Assembly: GCF_023502235.1 (NCBI RefSeq)
Contig: NZ_JAMFLY010000002.1
Location: forward strand, 558,001-622,000
From: Flagellimonas myxillae
GTDB lineage: Bacteria > Bacteroidota > Bacteroidia > Flavobacteriales > Flavobacteriaceae
Length of the DNA: 64,000 nt
Direction of reading: 5' to 3'
Shown here: piece by piece, positions 16,613 to 25,296 of the stretch
Position numbering within the stretch: position 1 is the first letter of the stretch
Layout: each line of letters begins with the position of its first letter
The notes under the pieces: generated by a model
Told to the model about the DNA's origin: nothing
The model's input: only the letters and a program-made list of their open reading frames with translations
Databases searched by the model: none
Made by a program: the position numbers and the translations under genes

Positions 16613-17053
16613 TTATAACCCTTTAAACCAGTTTTGGAACAACTCGCCAACGAGAAACACAGGTTTTTGTTTACCGTTAATTGCCCCTACAATACTAACT
16701 ATCCAAAGAATTAATGGGAAAATCCAGCCAATAAGGTTCACAATTGGAATAAAGGCCAGTACCAACCCGACCAAGAATATTCCAAGAACTTGTCTTACAT
16801 AAAAAGAACCAAGTTCCGTTTTATTGCTGCTATTCATGATAATGGCAATAATCCATCCGATTACTGTTAAGTGGGCAACGATTGCCACCGTCTTACCGCT
16901 TTCAGGGTTATTCGCATCAAAGGCCTCTTTTACATCTTCCTTAAAATCCTGGGCGGCTTCCTTAACATCTTCAGCCGCATCTTTGGCAGCTTCTTTAGCG
17001 TTGTCAAAAGCTTCTTCAGCTTTATCTCCTAAGTCTTTGTTTTCTTCAGACAT
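16613..17053 (-). CDS. Membrane protein with an amphipathic helix and DUF4870/Tic20-like domain
   Basis: A 146-residue protein. Residues 1-50 form a highly charged Lys/Glu/Ala repeat helix (AKEAAKDAAEDVKEAAQDF), like LEA or apolipoprotein-type helices. After that there are about three membrane helices (IVAHLTVIGWIIAII, FLVGLVLAFIPIVNLIGWI, LILWIVSIVGAI), as in DUF4870 proteins. A role in membrane or desiccation stress is suggested by the helix composition but is not proven. It is monocistronic, with its own terminator 10 bp downstream. Confidence 0.7.
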   Translation of the reverse strand: MSEENKDLGDKAEEAFDNAKEAAKDAAEDVKEAAQDFKEDVKEAFDANNPESGKTVAIVAHLTVIGWIIAIIMNSSNKTELGSFYVRQVLGIFLVGLVLAFIPIVNLIGWIFPLILWIVSIVGAINGKQKPVFLVGELFQNWFKGL

Positions 17054-17105
17054 TGTTTTAATGTGTTGGTTAATTGTCTTTTAAATGTAACAAATAAATC
17101 AATAT

Positions 17106-17492
17106 CTATAGAAATGCTTTATCAACAGGCTCCCAAAGTTCAATTTTGTTGCCCTCTGGATCCATGACCCATCCAAATTTGCCATAGTCGTATTCCTCCA
17201 TTTCGCCAACCACGGTAACTCCTTCTTTTTTAAGCGTTTCCAACAGTTCCTTTAAATTTTCAACCCTGAAGTTCATCATAAACTGCTTTTCACTGGGCTG
17301 AAAATATGTAGTGTCCTCCTTAAAAGGAGACCATTGCGAAGAGCAGTCTTTTCCTTCCTTGTCCTTCCACCAAAAAGTACAGCCGTATTGATCCGTATTT
17401 AACCCCAAATGGTTTTTGTACCAATCCTTGATTTGTTGGGGGTCTTTGGTTTTGAAGAAAAAGCCTCCAATTCCAGTAACTCTATTTTTCAT
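17106..17492 (-). CDS. VOC family protein (glyoxalase/bleomycin-resistance fold)
   Basis: A 128-residue beta-alpha-beta-beta-beta protein of the vicinal oxygen chelate superfamily. GGFFFKTKDPQQIKDWYKNH at the start and FGWVMDPEGNKIELWEP at the end are typical, the latter holding the C-terminal metal-ligand glutamate. The substrate is unknown. ATG 17492 was chosen because it lies 2 bp after the stop of the DUF1801 gene; a longer reading would overlap that gene by about 37 bp. It forms an operon with 17495-17950. Confidence 0.87.
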   Translation of the reverse strand: MKNRVTGIGGFFFKTKDPQQIKDWYKNHLGLNTDQYGCTFWWKDKEGKDCSSQWSPFKEDTTYFQPSEKQFMMNFRVENLKELLETLKKEGVTVVGEMEEYDYGKFGWVMDPEGNKIELWEPVDKAFL

Positions 17493-17494
17493 AA

Positions 17495-17950
17495 TTATCG
17501 CTTTATGTTTTTCTCGTACAATTGGATCCAAGCCTCTGGGCTCATTTTTTGACAGAGCTCTGCGATCAACTCGTAGGGAATGGCATCCATTTTTTTAAAT
17601 CGGATACAGCTCTTTCCCATATCCAATTTGGTTTTGACGTACTTTGGGTATTCGCCCACAAACCAATCCAGCAACCCCTTGTCCGCATAAATTCCGGAAT
17701 GGTAAAGCGCTACAAAATTCTTTTGGGAGGCAATATTCACAAAGGGCAATGGCAGTTTGGGGTCACAATGATACCCTCCTGGATACAAGGAGTGTGGAAC
17801 CACATATCCAATCATTTTATAACTGATACATTCCTCAAAACCTTGCGGCAGATTGTTCTTTACCGTTTCCCTTAATTTGGAAACAGCCGCCTTACGATCT
17901 TCTGGAAGTTTGCTGATATACTCGTCTGGGGTCTTCGCATCAATGGTCAT
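17495..17950 (-). CDS. DUF1801 (YdhG/YjbR-like) protein
   Basis: A 151-residue protein with the DUF1801 pattern: an N-terminal helix YISKLPEDRKAAVSKLRETV, then ISYKMIGYVVP, FVNIASQKNFVALYHSG and a C-terminal KSCIRFKKMDAIP. This fold is related to the frataxin-like iron chaperone Fra of Bacillus, but most members are uncharacterised. It is the first gene of a two-gene operon with the VOC protein. A stress role is inference only. Confidence 0.8.
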   Translation of the reverse strand: MTIDAKTPDEYISKLPEDRKAAVSKLRETVKNNLPQGFEECISYKMIGYVVPHSLYPGGYHCDPKLPLPFVNIASQKNFVALYHSGIYADKGLLDWFVGEYPKYVKTKLDMGKSCIRFKKMDAIPYELIAELCQKMSPEAWIQLYEKNIKR

Positions 17951-17990
17951 AGTTTTTCAATTTAACAGTTAACAATTCTTTGGATTCGGC

Positions 17991-18074
17991 AAGCACCAAG
18001 CACCAAGCACCAAGCACCAAGCACCAAGCTCCAAATCCCAAATTCCAATCTCCAATCTCCAATCTCCAAATTTC
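17991..18074. repeat. Degenerate heptanucleotide tandem array
   Basis: Twelve consecutive 7-bp units. Five are exact AAGCACC (17991-18025), followed by AAGCTCC, AAATCCC, AAATTCC, three AATCTCC and AAATTTC. The period of 7 is kept throughout while the sequence drifts. It lies in the 224-bp gap between the DUF1801 and DUF4199 genes. The rest of that gap holds no gene or clear terminator. Confidence 0.85.
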
Positions 18075-18174
18075 AAGTGCCGTGCGCCAATTTCGTATGG
18101 ACTATTAGTAACTTTCAATTTTTCATTTTCAACTTTCCATTGCTAGCCGAGCACCACGTACCAGATTCTCCACG

Positions 18175-18684
18175 CTATTTTCGCTGCAGGATCAAAGCTG
18201 AGATCAACGAAATAATAAAACCAATTACAAATACGGTCATGGACATTAAGGCAAACGAAAAAAGCGGATTTGAAAACATGGCTTTTTGAGATTCGATTTC
18301 AGCAAGTTTCAATTCAAACTCATCTGGAGGTAGAGAGTTTCGCATATCTTTTACCGTTGCTTGATAATATTCCTCCATAAATTCAGGATTCAGGACTTCT
18401 GTAAAAAACACATCCAGTAGGCCAAAGGCCACCGCTGTGATCAAACTGATCAAAACGCCTATGGTAAGCGCTTTTTTAAAGGCAATCTTGCCGTGGTTCT
18501 CCTTGTCCCTAAAATGTTTGATCCCAAAATACACAAAGCCCAAGGAAACCACCATGGAAGCATATCCAAGTACCTCTTGGGTGGAAAAGGACAGATCGTT
18601 CAATAAATACCAACTCGCTAGGAACAACAAACAAATCGTAAGTGCCCCATAAAGTCCGTATCGGATTATTGTTTTTTTCATCAC
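18175..18684 (-). CDS. DUF4199 membrane protein
   Basis: A 169-residue integral membrane protein with four predicted helices: residues about 9-30, 38-58, 70-92 and 143-167. The family motif is seen in YFGIKHFRDKENHGKIAFKKAL, here split as YFGIKHFRD and GKIAFKKAL. A soluble loop of about 45 residues follows the third helix. DUF4199 proteins are common in Bacteroidota and have no known function. It lies 98 bp downstream of a membrane-anchored LuxR-type regulator on the same strand, a pairing that suggests a common pathway. Confidence 0.82.
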   Translation of the reverse strand: MMKKTIIRYGLYGALTICLLFLASWYLLNDLSFSTQEVLGYASMVVSLGFVYFGIKHFRDKENHGKIAFKKALTIGVLISLITAVAFGLLDVFFTEVLNPEFMEEYYQATVKDMRNSLPPDEFELKLAEIESQKAMFSNPLFSFALMSMTVFVIGFIISLISALILQRK

Positions 18685-18782
18685 ATTTGTTTTAAAAGGG
18701 TTGGGTTAAAAGTAGCTAGGGTGGGGAACTATGCACTCATACTAAAGTACCAAAATCCCATTTAATGGTATGGAAAGCCTAT

Positions 18783-19199
18783 TTATGCCGCCAAAATTTG
18801 TAGACTTCGGGCATTCTGGATGGCTTGGGTTCTTCGTTTGGCATCTAGCTTTACCAACAAATTGGAAACATGGGTCTTGATGGTACTTTCCGACACAAAA
18901 AGCCGGTTCGCGATTTCCTTGTTGGACAGTCCTTTGGAAATGTGGACCAACACCTCATATTCCCTTTCACTTATTCCCAACTGTTCAATCTTTTCGTGAT
19001 TGATGGTAGTGCGATTTTCTGGTTTTTGGCGCAAGGTTTTTCTATTGATAAAGACACCAATCACAAAAAACACTATGGCAATTGCCGCTATGGCGATTTC
19101 AATGGAAAGATTCCCAGAAACGTACGAATACTTGCCAAGCTGAAATAACACAAGCAAGGCAATAATCAATGCGGAAAAAACAAAGATGGTTTTCTTCAC
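18783..19199 (-). CDS. Membrane-anchored LuxR-type transcriptional regulator
   Basis: A 138-residue one-component protein. Two N-terminal membrane helices (about 4-22 and 32-51) are joined to a C-terminal LuxR/GerE helix-turn-helix (about 72-135): ISEREYEVLVHISKGLSNKEIA, then VSESTIKTHVSNLL. It has no receiver domain. The regulator would thus work while bound to the inner membrane. Its next gene downstream is DUF4199; the gene upstream, at 9 bp distance, is the 2-hydroxyacid dehydrogenase. Confidence 0.83.
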   Translation of the reverse strand: MKKTIFVFSALIIALLVLFQLGKYSYVSGNLSIEIAIAAIAIVFFVIGVFINRKTLRQKPENRTTINHEKIEQLGISEREYEVLVHISKGLSNKEIANRLFVSESTIKTHVSNLLVKLDAKRRTQAIQNARSLQILAA

Positions 19200-19208
19200 C
19201 CCCTAAAA

Positions 19209-20141
19209 TTAACAAAATCTGTCTTTGACTTTGTCAACTATGGTCTGTGCCAATTTGATTTTACTTTCTTCAGTCCAGCCCGCCACATGGGGAGTAAGCA
19301 AAACGTTTTTGGCCTTTCTTAGATACTTGAAAGCCTTTGGTTTTTGCGCAAACATGTTCTCGAAAGACTTTTTTTCGTATTCCAAAACATCCAGTCCGGC
19401 ACCAAGTACTTTCCCCGATTTAAGGGCTTTCACCAAATCCTTGGTGACCACACATTTGCCACGAGCTGTATTGATGAGCCAAAAAGGTTTATGAAAAGCT
19501 TCGATAAATTCGGTGTTGACCATACCTTCGGTAAGTTCGGTTTGCGGAACGTGAAGGCTCACCACATCTGATTTTTGATGGAATTCCATGATGCCCACCT
19601 GCCGGGCATGTTCGTCCCCGACACCACCTATGATGTCGTAACAGATCACCTCGGTTTCAAAACCCCAGAGTTTTTTGGCAAAGGCCTTGCCCATATTCCC
19701 ATATCCAATAATGCCCACGGTTTTCCCGTCCAATTCCAGACCTCTGTTGCCTTCCCGGTCCCATTTTCCTTTTTTTACCTCCCTATTGGCTTTGGTCATT
19801 TTGTTCATTAAGGAGAGCAGCATGCCCAAGGCGTGCTCACCGACGGCATTTCGGTTTCCCTCAGGAGCTGAGGCTAAAAAAATTCCTTTTTCCTTGGCGT
19901 ATGGGGTATCTATATTTTCCAGTCCTGCGCCCACCCGGCCTATAAATTTTAGGTTGGTGGCCTTATCCAAAAATTGTTGGTCTATGGTAAATCTGCTTCG
20001 AATGATGATTCCATCATAAATATGGATTTTAGCTTCGATTTCTTCCTTGGAAGAATTGTAATCCTCATCGTTATGAAAACCCAATTGGGCAAATTGCTCC
20101 AATAAGGTTGGGTGGTTGGTATCTAGGTGGAGAACTTTCAT
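19209..20141 (-). CDS. D-2-hydroxyacid dehydrogenase (SerA-like)
   Basis: A 310-residue NAD(P)-dependent dehydrogenase. The Rossmann motif is GYGNMG (146-151). The catalytic triad is Arg228 (NTARG), Glu254 (DVLE) and His285 (TPHVAGW). It lacks an ACT or intervening regulatory domain, so it is shorter than classical SerA, and it may act as 3-phosphoglycerate dehydrogenase or on a related 2-hydroxyacid. It lies in a minus-strand run behind mgtE and the cupin gene, 19 bp after the latter. Confidence 0.88.
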   Translation of the reverse strand: MKVLHLDTNHPTLLEQFAQLGFHNDEDYNSSKEEIEAKIHIYDGIIIRSRFTIDQQFLDKATNLKFIGRVGAGLENIDTPYAKEKGIFLASAPEGNRNAVGEHALGMLLSLMNKMTKANREVKKGKWDREGNRGLELDGKTVGIIGYGNMGKAFAKKLWGFETEVICYDIIGGVGDEHARQVGIMEFHQKSDVVSLHVPQTELTEGMVNTEFIEAFHKPFWLINTARGKCVVTKDLVKALKSGKVLGAGLDVLEYEKKSFENMFAQKPKAFKYLRKAKNVLLTPHVAGWTEESKIKLAQTIVDKVKDRFC

Positions 20142-20160
20142 TGGCTAAATATACGACTCC

Positions 20161-20526
20161 CTAGATTTTCGGATAAACGGTCTGGGTTTTTTCGTGTTGG
20201 ACTGTTCCGGTGTGTGCTGTGGTAAGTTTTTCAAACAATAGCACCTCTACCACTTCGTTGTCCTTGGTCATGGGATTGTGCTCCACACCTTTGGGCACAA
20301 CAATGACCTCTCCTTCCCTCACGATCTCGGTATGATCCCGAAACTGCATATAGAGGGTACCCTTGATCACTTGGAACAATTCGTCCTCATGCTTATGCGC
20401 GTGCCAGACAAACTCGCCTTGCAACTTCGCCAAGAGGACTTGCATTTCGTCCACTATGGCTATTTGATGCGGATGCCATTTCTTGTCGAACTCTGCGTGT
20501 TTTTTTTGAAGGTTGATTGCTTTCAC
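20161..20526 (-). CDS. Cupin-domain protein (GTG start)
   Basis: A 121-residue single-domain cupin. The first metal motif FVWHAHKHEDELFQVIKG and the second VPKGVEHNPM are present (His, His, Glu and His ligands). Family members begin with KAINLQ, which fixes the start at GTG 20526; no ATG is available, and the longer frame would run into mgtE. The start lies 10 bp after the mgtE stop. The function is unknown; small cupins of this type are sugar- or mannose-isomerase-like. Confidence 0.82.
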   Translation of the reverse strand: MKAINLQKKHAEFDKKWHPHQIAIVDEMQVLLAKLQGEFVWHAHKHEDELFQVIKGTLYMQFRDHTEIVREGEVIVVPKGVEHNPMTKDNEVVEVLLFEKLTTAHTGTVQHEKTQTVYPKI

Positions 20527-20536
20527 GTAATAGAAA

Positions 20537-21889
20537 TTAGATGCCAAGGATAAGTTTGGCAATCCAGAAATAAATAAGGATTCCAAAAATATCGTTGCTC
20601 GTGGTGATAAATGGTCCAGTGGCAATGGCAGGGTCAATGCCTCTGCGATTTAAGAACAGGGGTGTAAAGGTGCCGATAAAACCAGCCACCATTATGACAA
20701 CGATCAGTGAAATGGAGATGGCCAGTGCTGTGGCGAAGTCCCCTTTCCAGATCCAGGTGAAAACCATAAGCAATGCCGCCAGTATTAGCCCATTGAGCAA
20801 TGCCAGAAGCATTTCCTTGACCAAACGATCGCTGATACTGCCTTTTAGATCATTATTTGCAAGTCCTTGAACAATTATGGCGCTGGATTGCACCCCAACA
20901 TTACCTGCCATCGCGGCAATTAAAGGGGTAAAATAAAACAGAATGGCATGTTTTGCGATCATTGCCTCAAAACCACCCATGATTCCTGCGGCGCCAAGTC
21001 CACCAAGCAGTCCTAAGATCAACCAGGGCAAACGCGCCCGTGTCAATTCCCAGATGCTGTCATCAGCCTCCACATCTTGGGAAATACCGGCTGCCAATTG
21101 GTAGTCCTTATCAGCTTCTTCCTTGATTACGTCCACGATATCATCAATGGTGATACGTCCCACCAATCTACCAATTTCATCCACCACAGGGATGGCCTCC
21201 AAATCGTATTTGGACATAATTTTAGCAACTTCCTCAGATTTTTCGCCGACCGTAACGGAATCCACTTTTGGAATATAGACATCCTTGATATGTGTTTTGG
21301 TGGAGGTGGTCAAAAGATCCTTTAACGAGAGTCGACCTTTAAGTTTTTCCTCATCATCAACTACATAAATGGAATGGACTCGGGTTACATTTTCGGCTTG
21401 CGCCCGCATCTCCTTCACACAGGTGAGCACGTTCCAATTTTCATTGACTTTTACCAGCTCCTTGGCCATTAGACCCCCTGCCGAATCCTCGTCGTAACGG
21501 AGAAGATCAACAATATCCGCGGCATGCTCCTTGTCCTCAATCTCTGAGATTACCTCTTGGATGATTTCCTTGGGGAGTTCCCCAACGATATCGGCAGCAT
21601 CATCCGTGTCCAATTCTTCCAGCTCTCCCGCAATTTCCTTGGCAGACAGATTGTTCAGGACGGATTCACGGATATCCTCGTCCATTTCAGCAAGAATGTC
21701 CGAAGTCTTCTCGCTATCCAGAAGTTTGATCAGATAGGTGGCCTCATCCACTTTGAGCTCCTCTGCTATTTCAGCAATATCCGCATAGTGGAATTCCTTC
21801 ATCATTGCCCTAAGCGCGGAATTCTTCTTTTCCGCAATCAGCTGCTTGATGTCGTGAATTAGCTCGTCTGTGAGTTTAAACGGAGTCAT
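20537..21889 (-). CDS. mgtE: Magnesium transporter MgtE
   Basis: A homodimeric Mg2+ channel of the inner membrane, 450 residues. It has an N-terminal MgtE_N helical domain with repeated [17 protein letters not shown]-type motifs (acidic Mg2+-sensing surface), two CBS domains at about 135-255, and five membrane helices at about 285-450 ([17 protein letters not shown] is the pore signature). Length and order are those of the Thermus protein. It overlaps the end of rsmA by 14 bp, so no leader riboswitch is possible directly before it. Confidence 0.95.
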   Translation of the reverse strand: MTPFKLTDELIHDIKQLIAEKKNSALRAMMKEFHYADIAEIAEELKVDEATYLIKLLDSEKTSDILAEMDEDIRESVLNNLSAKEIAGELEELDTDDAADIVGELPKEIIQEVISEIEDKEHAADIVDLLRYDEDSAGGLMAKELVKVNENWNVLTCVKEMRAQAENVTRVHSIYVVDDEEKLKGRLSLKDLLTTSTKTHIKDVYIPKVDSVTVGEKSEEVAKIMSKYDLEAIPVVDEIGRLVGRITIDDIVDVIKEEADKDYQLAAGISQDVEADDSIWELTRARLPWLILGLLGGLGAAGIMGGFEAMIAKHAILFYFTPLIAAMAGNVGVQSSAIIVQGLANNDLKGSISDRLVKEMLLALLNGLILAALLMVFTWIWKGDFATALAISISLIVVIMVAGFIGTFTPLFLNRRGIDPAIATGPFITTSNDIFGILIYFWIAKLILGI

Positions 21890-22748
21890 TGGCTATCTTC
21901 TGGGTTAACCCAATAAAATCAGCTACACCAAGCTGTTCCGGGCGCTGGTCAAAGATAGTATCTTCTTTGAGATTATCGGAGAGGTTAAATGTTTTAAGGC
22001 TGTTCCGAAGGGTCTTGCGCCTTTGGTTGAAGGCTGCTTTTACGACTTTAAAAAACAAATGTTCGTCGCAAGGCAGTTGAAGTTCTTTTTTCCGGGTCAG
22101 TCGTAGTACCCCTGAATGCACTTTCGGAGGTGGGTCAAAAACTTGTGGAGGTACGCTGAACAAATATTCCGCTGCATAAAAAGCTTGGACCAAGACGGAT
22201 AAAATGCCATAGGTTTTGGACCCAGGTTGTTCACAAATACGACGTGCCACCTCTTTTTGGAACATACCGGAGAACTCGGGAATCTGTTGACGCCATTCCA
22301 ACATTTTAAAGACGATTTGGCTAGAGATATTATATGGGAAATTTCCAGTGATCGCAAATTGTTCATTACCGTACAATTTGCTTAGGTCGAATTTGAGGAA
22401 ATCGGCTTCAACAATGGTGAAACTGCTGTTTTTCTGGAAAACCTCGGAGTGCTCAAATCGAAAACTGTGATTCAGATATATAACGGACTCCTCATCTAGG
22501 TCCATGGCCACCAGTTCTAGATCCCGTTGCAACAGATATTTGGTGAGGACGCCCATACCAGGGCCTATTTCAAGTACGTTAGTATACGAATCGAGGGAGA
22601 GGGTGTCGGCAATTTTTTGCGCAATGCCCTCGTCTTTAAGAAAGTGTTGCCCCAAATGTTTTTTGGCCTTTACGGCATTGTCAATGTGCCCCTTTGGTTT
22701 TTGTTTGGACTTGCCATGGGCAAGCTTTATTTTGTTCTTTTTGGGCAC
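21876..22748 (-). CDS. rsmA: 16S rRNA adenine dimethyltransferase RsmA (KsgA)
   Basis: Dimethylates two adjacent adenines in the 3' hairpin of 16S rRNA during small-subunit assembly. It has 290 residues. [12 protein letters not shown] (about 28-39), the SAM motif [15 protein letters not shown] (about 59-73) and the target-base motif NFPYNISS, a variant of NLPY, are present. A basic extension of about 26 residues precedes the usual start. It overlaps mgtE by 14 bp, an arrangement common in Flavobacteriaceae. Confidence 0.95.
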   Translation of the reverse strand: MPKKNKIKLAHGKSKQKPKGHIDNAVKAKKHLGQHFLKDEGIAQKIADTLSLDSYTNVLEIGPGMGVLTKYLLQRDLELVAMDLDEESVIYLNHSFRFEHSEVFQKNSSFTIVEADFLKFDLSKLYGNEQFAITGNFPYNISSQIVFKMLEWRQQIPEFSGMFQKEVARRICEQPGSKTYGILSVLVQAFYAAEYLFSVPPQVFDPPPKVHSGVLRLTRKKELQLPCDEHLFFKVVKAAFNQRRKTLRNSLKTFNLSDNLKEDTIFDQRPEQLGVADFIGLTQKIANDSV

Positions 22749-22765
22749 GGGACTTTTTTTGCAAG

Positions 22766-23074
22766 TTAGTTGGAATTTTTGACATATAACCAGGCTTCAA
22801 CACCGGATACCAGTGTGAATTTTTCCCTTTTATAGGCACTTGTTTCGTAGATGTCCGCCTTGGTCAAATCATCGGTCGTTACTTTATAGGCAATGCCTTG
22901 CACTTTGTCCTTTGGGTTATCAGTGCGTAGCACTAGGGGATAGCGACCATAGATGGCATTTTCCTTTATTTTGAATCCAGGTAGAAAATCAGGATTCCCT
23001 TTAAGGGTGCGTCCAAAAATGTACTGTTGCACCTGTTCGTCCTGAAGGGTTCCGTAGGTAAAAAGGAATTCCAA
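22766..23074 (-). CDS. Gamma-glutamylcyclotransferase/AIG2-like protein
   Basis: A 102-residue protein with the GGCT-fold signature [13 protein letters not shown] at the N-terminus and [21 protein letters not shown] later. Members cleave gamma-glutamyl amides to 5-oxoproline or act on gamma-glutamylamines. The catalytic Glu would be in the [12 protein letters not shown] segment. It follows DUF4286 by 4 bp and precedes rsmA by 17 bp, so it belongs to the minus-strand operon. Confidence 0.82.
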   Translation of the reverse strand: MEFLFTYGTLQDEQVQQYIFGRTLKGNPDFLPGFKIKENAIYGRYPLVLRTDNPKDKVQGIAYKVTTDDLTKADIYETSAYKREKFTLVSGVEAWLYVKNSN

Positions 23075-23078
23075 AAGC

Positions 23079-23396
23079 TTATGGGATTTGTTGACTGATA
23101 ACCTCTAGCTCTGTCCTAAAGGCAACAAACTTATTGGGGAAAAGTTTTTGTCCATCGGCTCTTAGACGCTCGGCATCATCACTGTAATAAGACTCCAAGG
23201 TTTGTCGGTCCTTTGTGGTGTATTGTACCGAGTAGGTGACTCCACCCATATCTTCCTCCACCAAAACCTTGGCCATTTTAGCGTGGGAAAACTTTCCGGT
23301 TGCCAACATATCTGGAATGTGTTTGTCCCGCATCCAGGACAACCATTCATCGTGTACACTTTCGTCGATATTGATGGTTACATTGTAAACAAGCAT
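23079..23396 (-). CDS. DUF4286 family protein
   Basis: A 105-residue ferredoxin-like-fold protein of a family largely restricted to Bacteroidota, starting MLVYNVTINIDESV, with HDEWLSWMRDKHIPDMLATG following. ATG 23396 was preferred to an in-frame codon seven residues upstream because family members begin with MLVYNVT. No function is known. It is the second gene of the run TPR protein - DUF4286 - GGCT - rsmA - mgtE. Confidence 0.82.
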   Translation of the reverse strand: MLVYNVTINIDESVHDEWLSWMRDKHIPDMLATGKFSHAKMAKVLVEEDMGGVTYSVQYTTKDRQTLESYYSDDAERLRADGQKLFPNKFVAFRTELEVISQQIP

Positions 23397-23429
23397 CACT
23401 GTGGTTTGGATGCCCAAAAGTAGGAAGAA

Positions 23430-25217
23430 TCAATTAATGACATCGCCCCGGAGCCGCCTAAAATGCTTTCTGGCCTTGGGAAAATAATAGCTATCCTGAT
23501 AGTTATAGATAATTTTCTCGTAGTGCATTTTTGCCTTTTCGGGCTCATTGAGAAGATTCCTGTACAATTCTCCCAGGGCAAAATGGGCATCGTCCGCCAA
23601 AATACCTTGGGCATAGAACTCTACAATTTTTTGATAATTGAACTCGGCGTCCTCATAGCGTTTTTGCCCTTCCAAAAGTTGCGCCTGCTTTAGCAGGGCC
23701 TCATCTTCTATTTTTTCGCCCTTGTGGTTTTGCAAAATGTCCTCCAAGACTTCAATGGCTTCCTCGTTCTTGTTCTGATAGGCCAATAAGTCGGCCCTGG
23801 CATATTTTTTTAGCGCGGTTTGGGTAGAATCTTCAAGGGAATTATCCGAAATCTGCAGGCTCAATTGCATGGCATCGTTGGCAATGAGTTGGGAGGTGGA
23901 GCCGCGCAATACTTTCAATTGGGTCAGGGCCCAATCAAAATCCCCTTTATAAAAACTGGTTTGGGCCACCTTAAATCGGGCATCCTGTCCTAGAACATCA
24001 TTTTTTAATCGCTTTTGCACTTGGGTAAAGTAGATCAGTGCTTGGTTGAACTTCTGGTCAAATACCAAAATATCCCCTAGGGCCAATTTCACGTACGCCA
24101 TGGCCCTGTTGCCCAAGGGAAGCTCCAAACTTTGTTTGAGCATGGCAATAGCCGGAGCTGGGGTTTCCTTTCGGAAGGTGAGAAAATTGGCGTAAGCTAT
24201 CTGCAGCTGTAGGGTTCTGCTTTCGTATCCATATTCTTCCACCAATTCCTGAAACTTTTTTTCAACAGCAGTTAGGGTTTGCTTGTTTGGGTGCTCCAAG
24301 TCAATATCGATAAGGTGGAGCTCCGCATTGAGTTTGGAAATGGGATTTTCACTATGGTCCACGATATACTCGAAGATTTTGGTAGCGTTTTCAAAATCCT
24401 TATCGTCCAAGGCAATTTGACCCAGATTTTCCAGTCGATCCAGGGAGACTTCATCGGTTCTTTTGTAAATGGCCTTTTCTTGGCTGAAGGCACTGTTATA
24501 TTGTTTTTGTTGCACAAAAAGCCAGCTCAACAGTTCGTTCCACAGAATATCCGGGTTTTTTTGGGCATTTTTCAGGAGTACTTTTCGAAGAAGGATGTTA
24601 TTCTGGTCGACCGGGTCTTCCGAAATAAAATCATCAATATTGCGAAGAATATTTGATCGCGAAGTGCGGCCTTCGTGTATAAGATTAAGGTAGGACTGAT
24701 ACATTTTCTCCAACTGCCCTTGCTCGCCATAAATACGGGCCAATTGAAAATCATAGTTAAGTTCCGGTTTCAGCTGCATGGCTTTGGTGTAGGCTTGAAT
24801 GGCTTGTTCCAAGAGGGCATACTTTTGAAAACGGTAGCCAACACTATATCCAAAATTCGGATTTTCATCGATTTTCTGAATGGCTTTTTGGTAATACTCA
24901 GTGGCCTTGTCCGGTTGGTTCTGAAGGGTATAGTTGTATCCTAGCTCAATAAAATAGGTGGGAAACGCGTAAATGTCCGCTACTTTTTTAAGTAGAAATT
25001 GTTCTGCGTCGGAATATCTTTCCAGTTGTTGATAACAAGCGACCAACCCTTCGGAATAATCGGTGCGACGGGGGTTCTTTTGCACCAACTTTTCATAGAA
25101 TACCACTGCTTTTTCGTAATCCCCGTCATTAAAATACTGCTTGGCCAAGAAATCCTCTTGTCCATGGGAAAAATTGAGAAGCGCGAAGTACGATATTAGA
25201 AATAAAAGGTATCGCAA
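23430..25217 (-). CDS. Exported tetratricopeptide-repeat protein
   Basis: A 595-residue protein with a signal peptide (LLFLISYFALLNFSHGQ, residues 4-20) and TPR repeats across its length, for example YFNDGDYEKAVVFYEKLVQ near the start and FALGELYRNLLNEPEKAKMHYEKI near the C-terminus. It is predicted periplasmic or surface-exposed. TPR proteins of this size in Flavobacteriaceae act as scaffolds for envelope assembly; the specific partner is not visible. A perfect -7 box TATATTTG lies 16 bp before the start. It heads the run that continues to mgtE. Confidence 0.85.
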   Translation of the reverse strand: MRYLLFLISYFALLNFSHGQEDFLAKQYFNDGDYEKAVVFYEKLVQKNPRRTDYSEGLVACYQQLERYSDAEQFLLKKVADIYAFPTYFIELGYNYTLQNQPDKATEYYQKAIQKIDENPNFGYSVGYRFQKYALLEQAIQAYTKAMQLKPELNYDFQLARIYGEQGQLEKMYQSYLNLIHEGRTSRSNILRNIDDFISEDPVDQNNILLRKVLLKNAQKNPDILWNELLSWLFVQQKQYNSAFSQEKAIYKRTDEVSLDRLENLGQIALDDKDFENATKIFEYIVDHSENPISKLNAELHLIDIDLEHPNKQTLTAVEKKFQELVEEYGYESRTLQLQIAYANFLTFRKETPAPAIAMLKQSLELPLGNRAMAYVKLALGDILVFDQKFNQALIYFTQVQKRLKNDVLGQDARFKVAQTSFYKGDFDWALTQLKVLRGSTSQLIANDAMQLSLQISDNSLEDSTQTALKKYARADLLAYQNKNEEAIEVLEDILQNHKGEKIEDEALLKQAQLLEGQKRYEDAEFNYQKIVEFYAQGILADDAHFALGELYRNLLNEPEKAKMHYEKIIYNYQDSYYFPKARKHFRRLRGDVIN

Positions 25218-25232
25218 TAGCTTGTTTTATTT

Positions 25233-25240
25233 CAAATATA
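25233..25240 (-). promoter_or_regulatory. -7 element for the TPR-mgtE operon
   Basis: On the minus strand TATATTTG, a perfect TAnnTTTG match, lies 16 nt before the ATG at 25217. No TTG is at the expected spacing. Confidence 0.45.
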
Positions 25241-25296
25241 ACGTAGAAAACCCCGGAAATCTGTTAAGTCAATCTAAATATATGGGACTCCTCCGC

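Noticed and set aside
17991-18074. Possible CRISPR array
   Set aside because: The units are 7 bp with no spacers and no cas genes nearby; it is a simple tandem repeat.
21889-22100. Mg2+ riboswitch before mgtE
   Set aside because: mgtE starts inside rsmA with a 14-bp overlap, so there is no leader to hold one.
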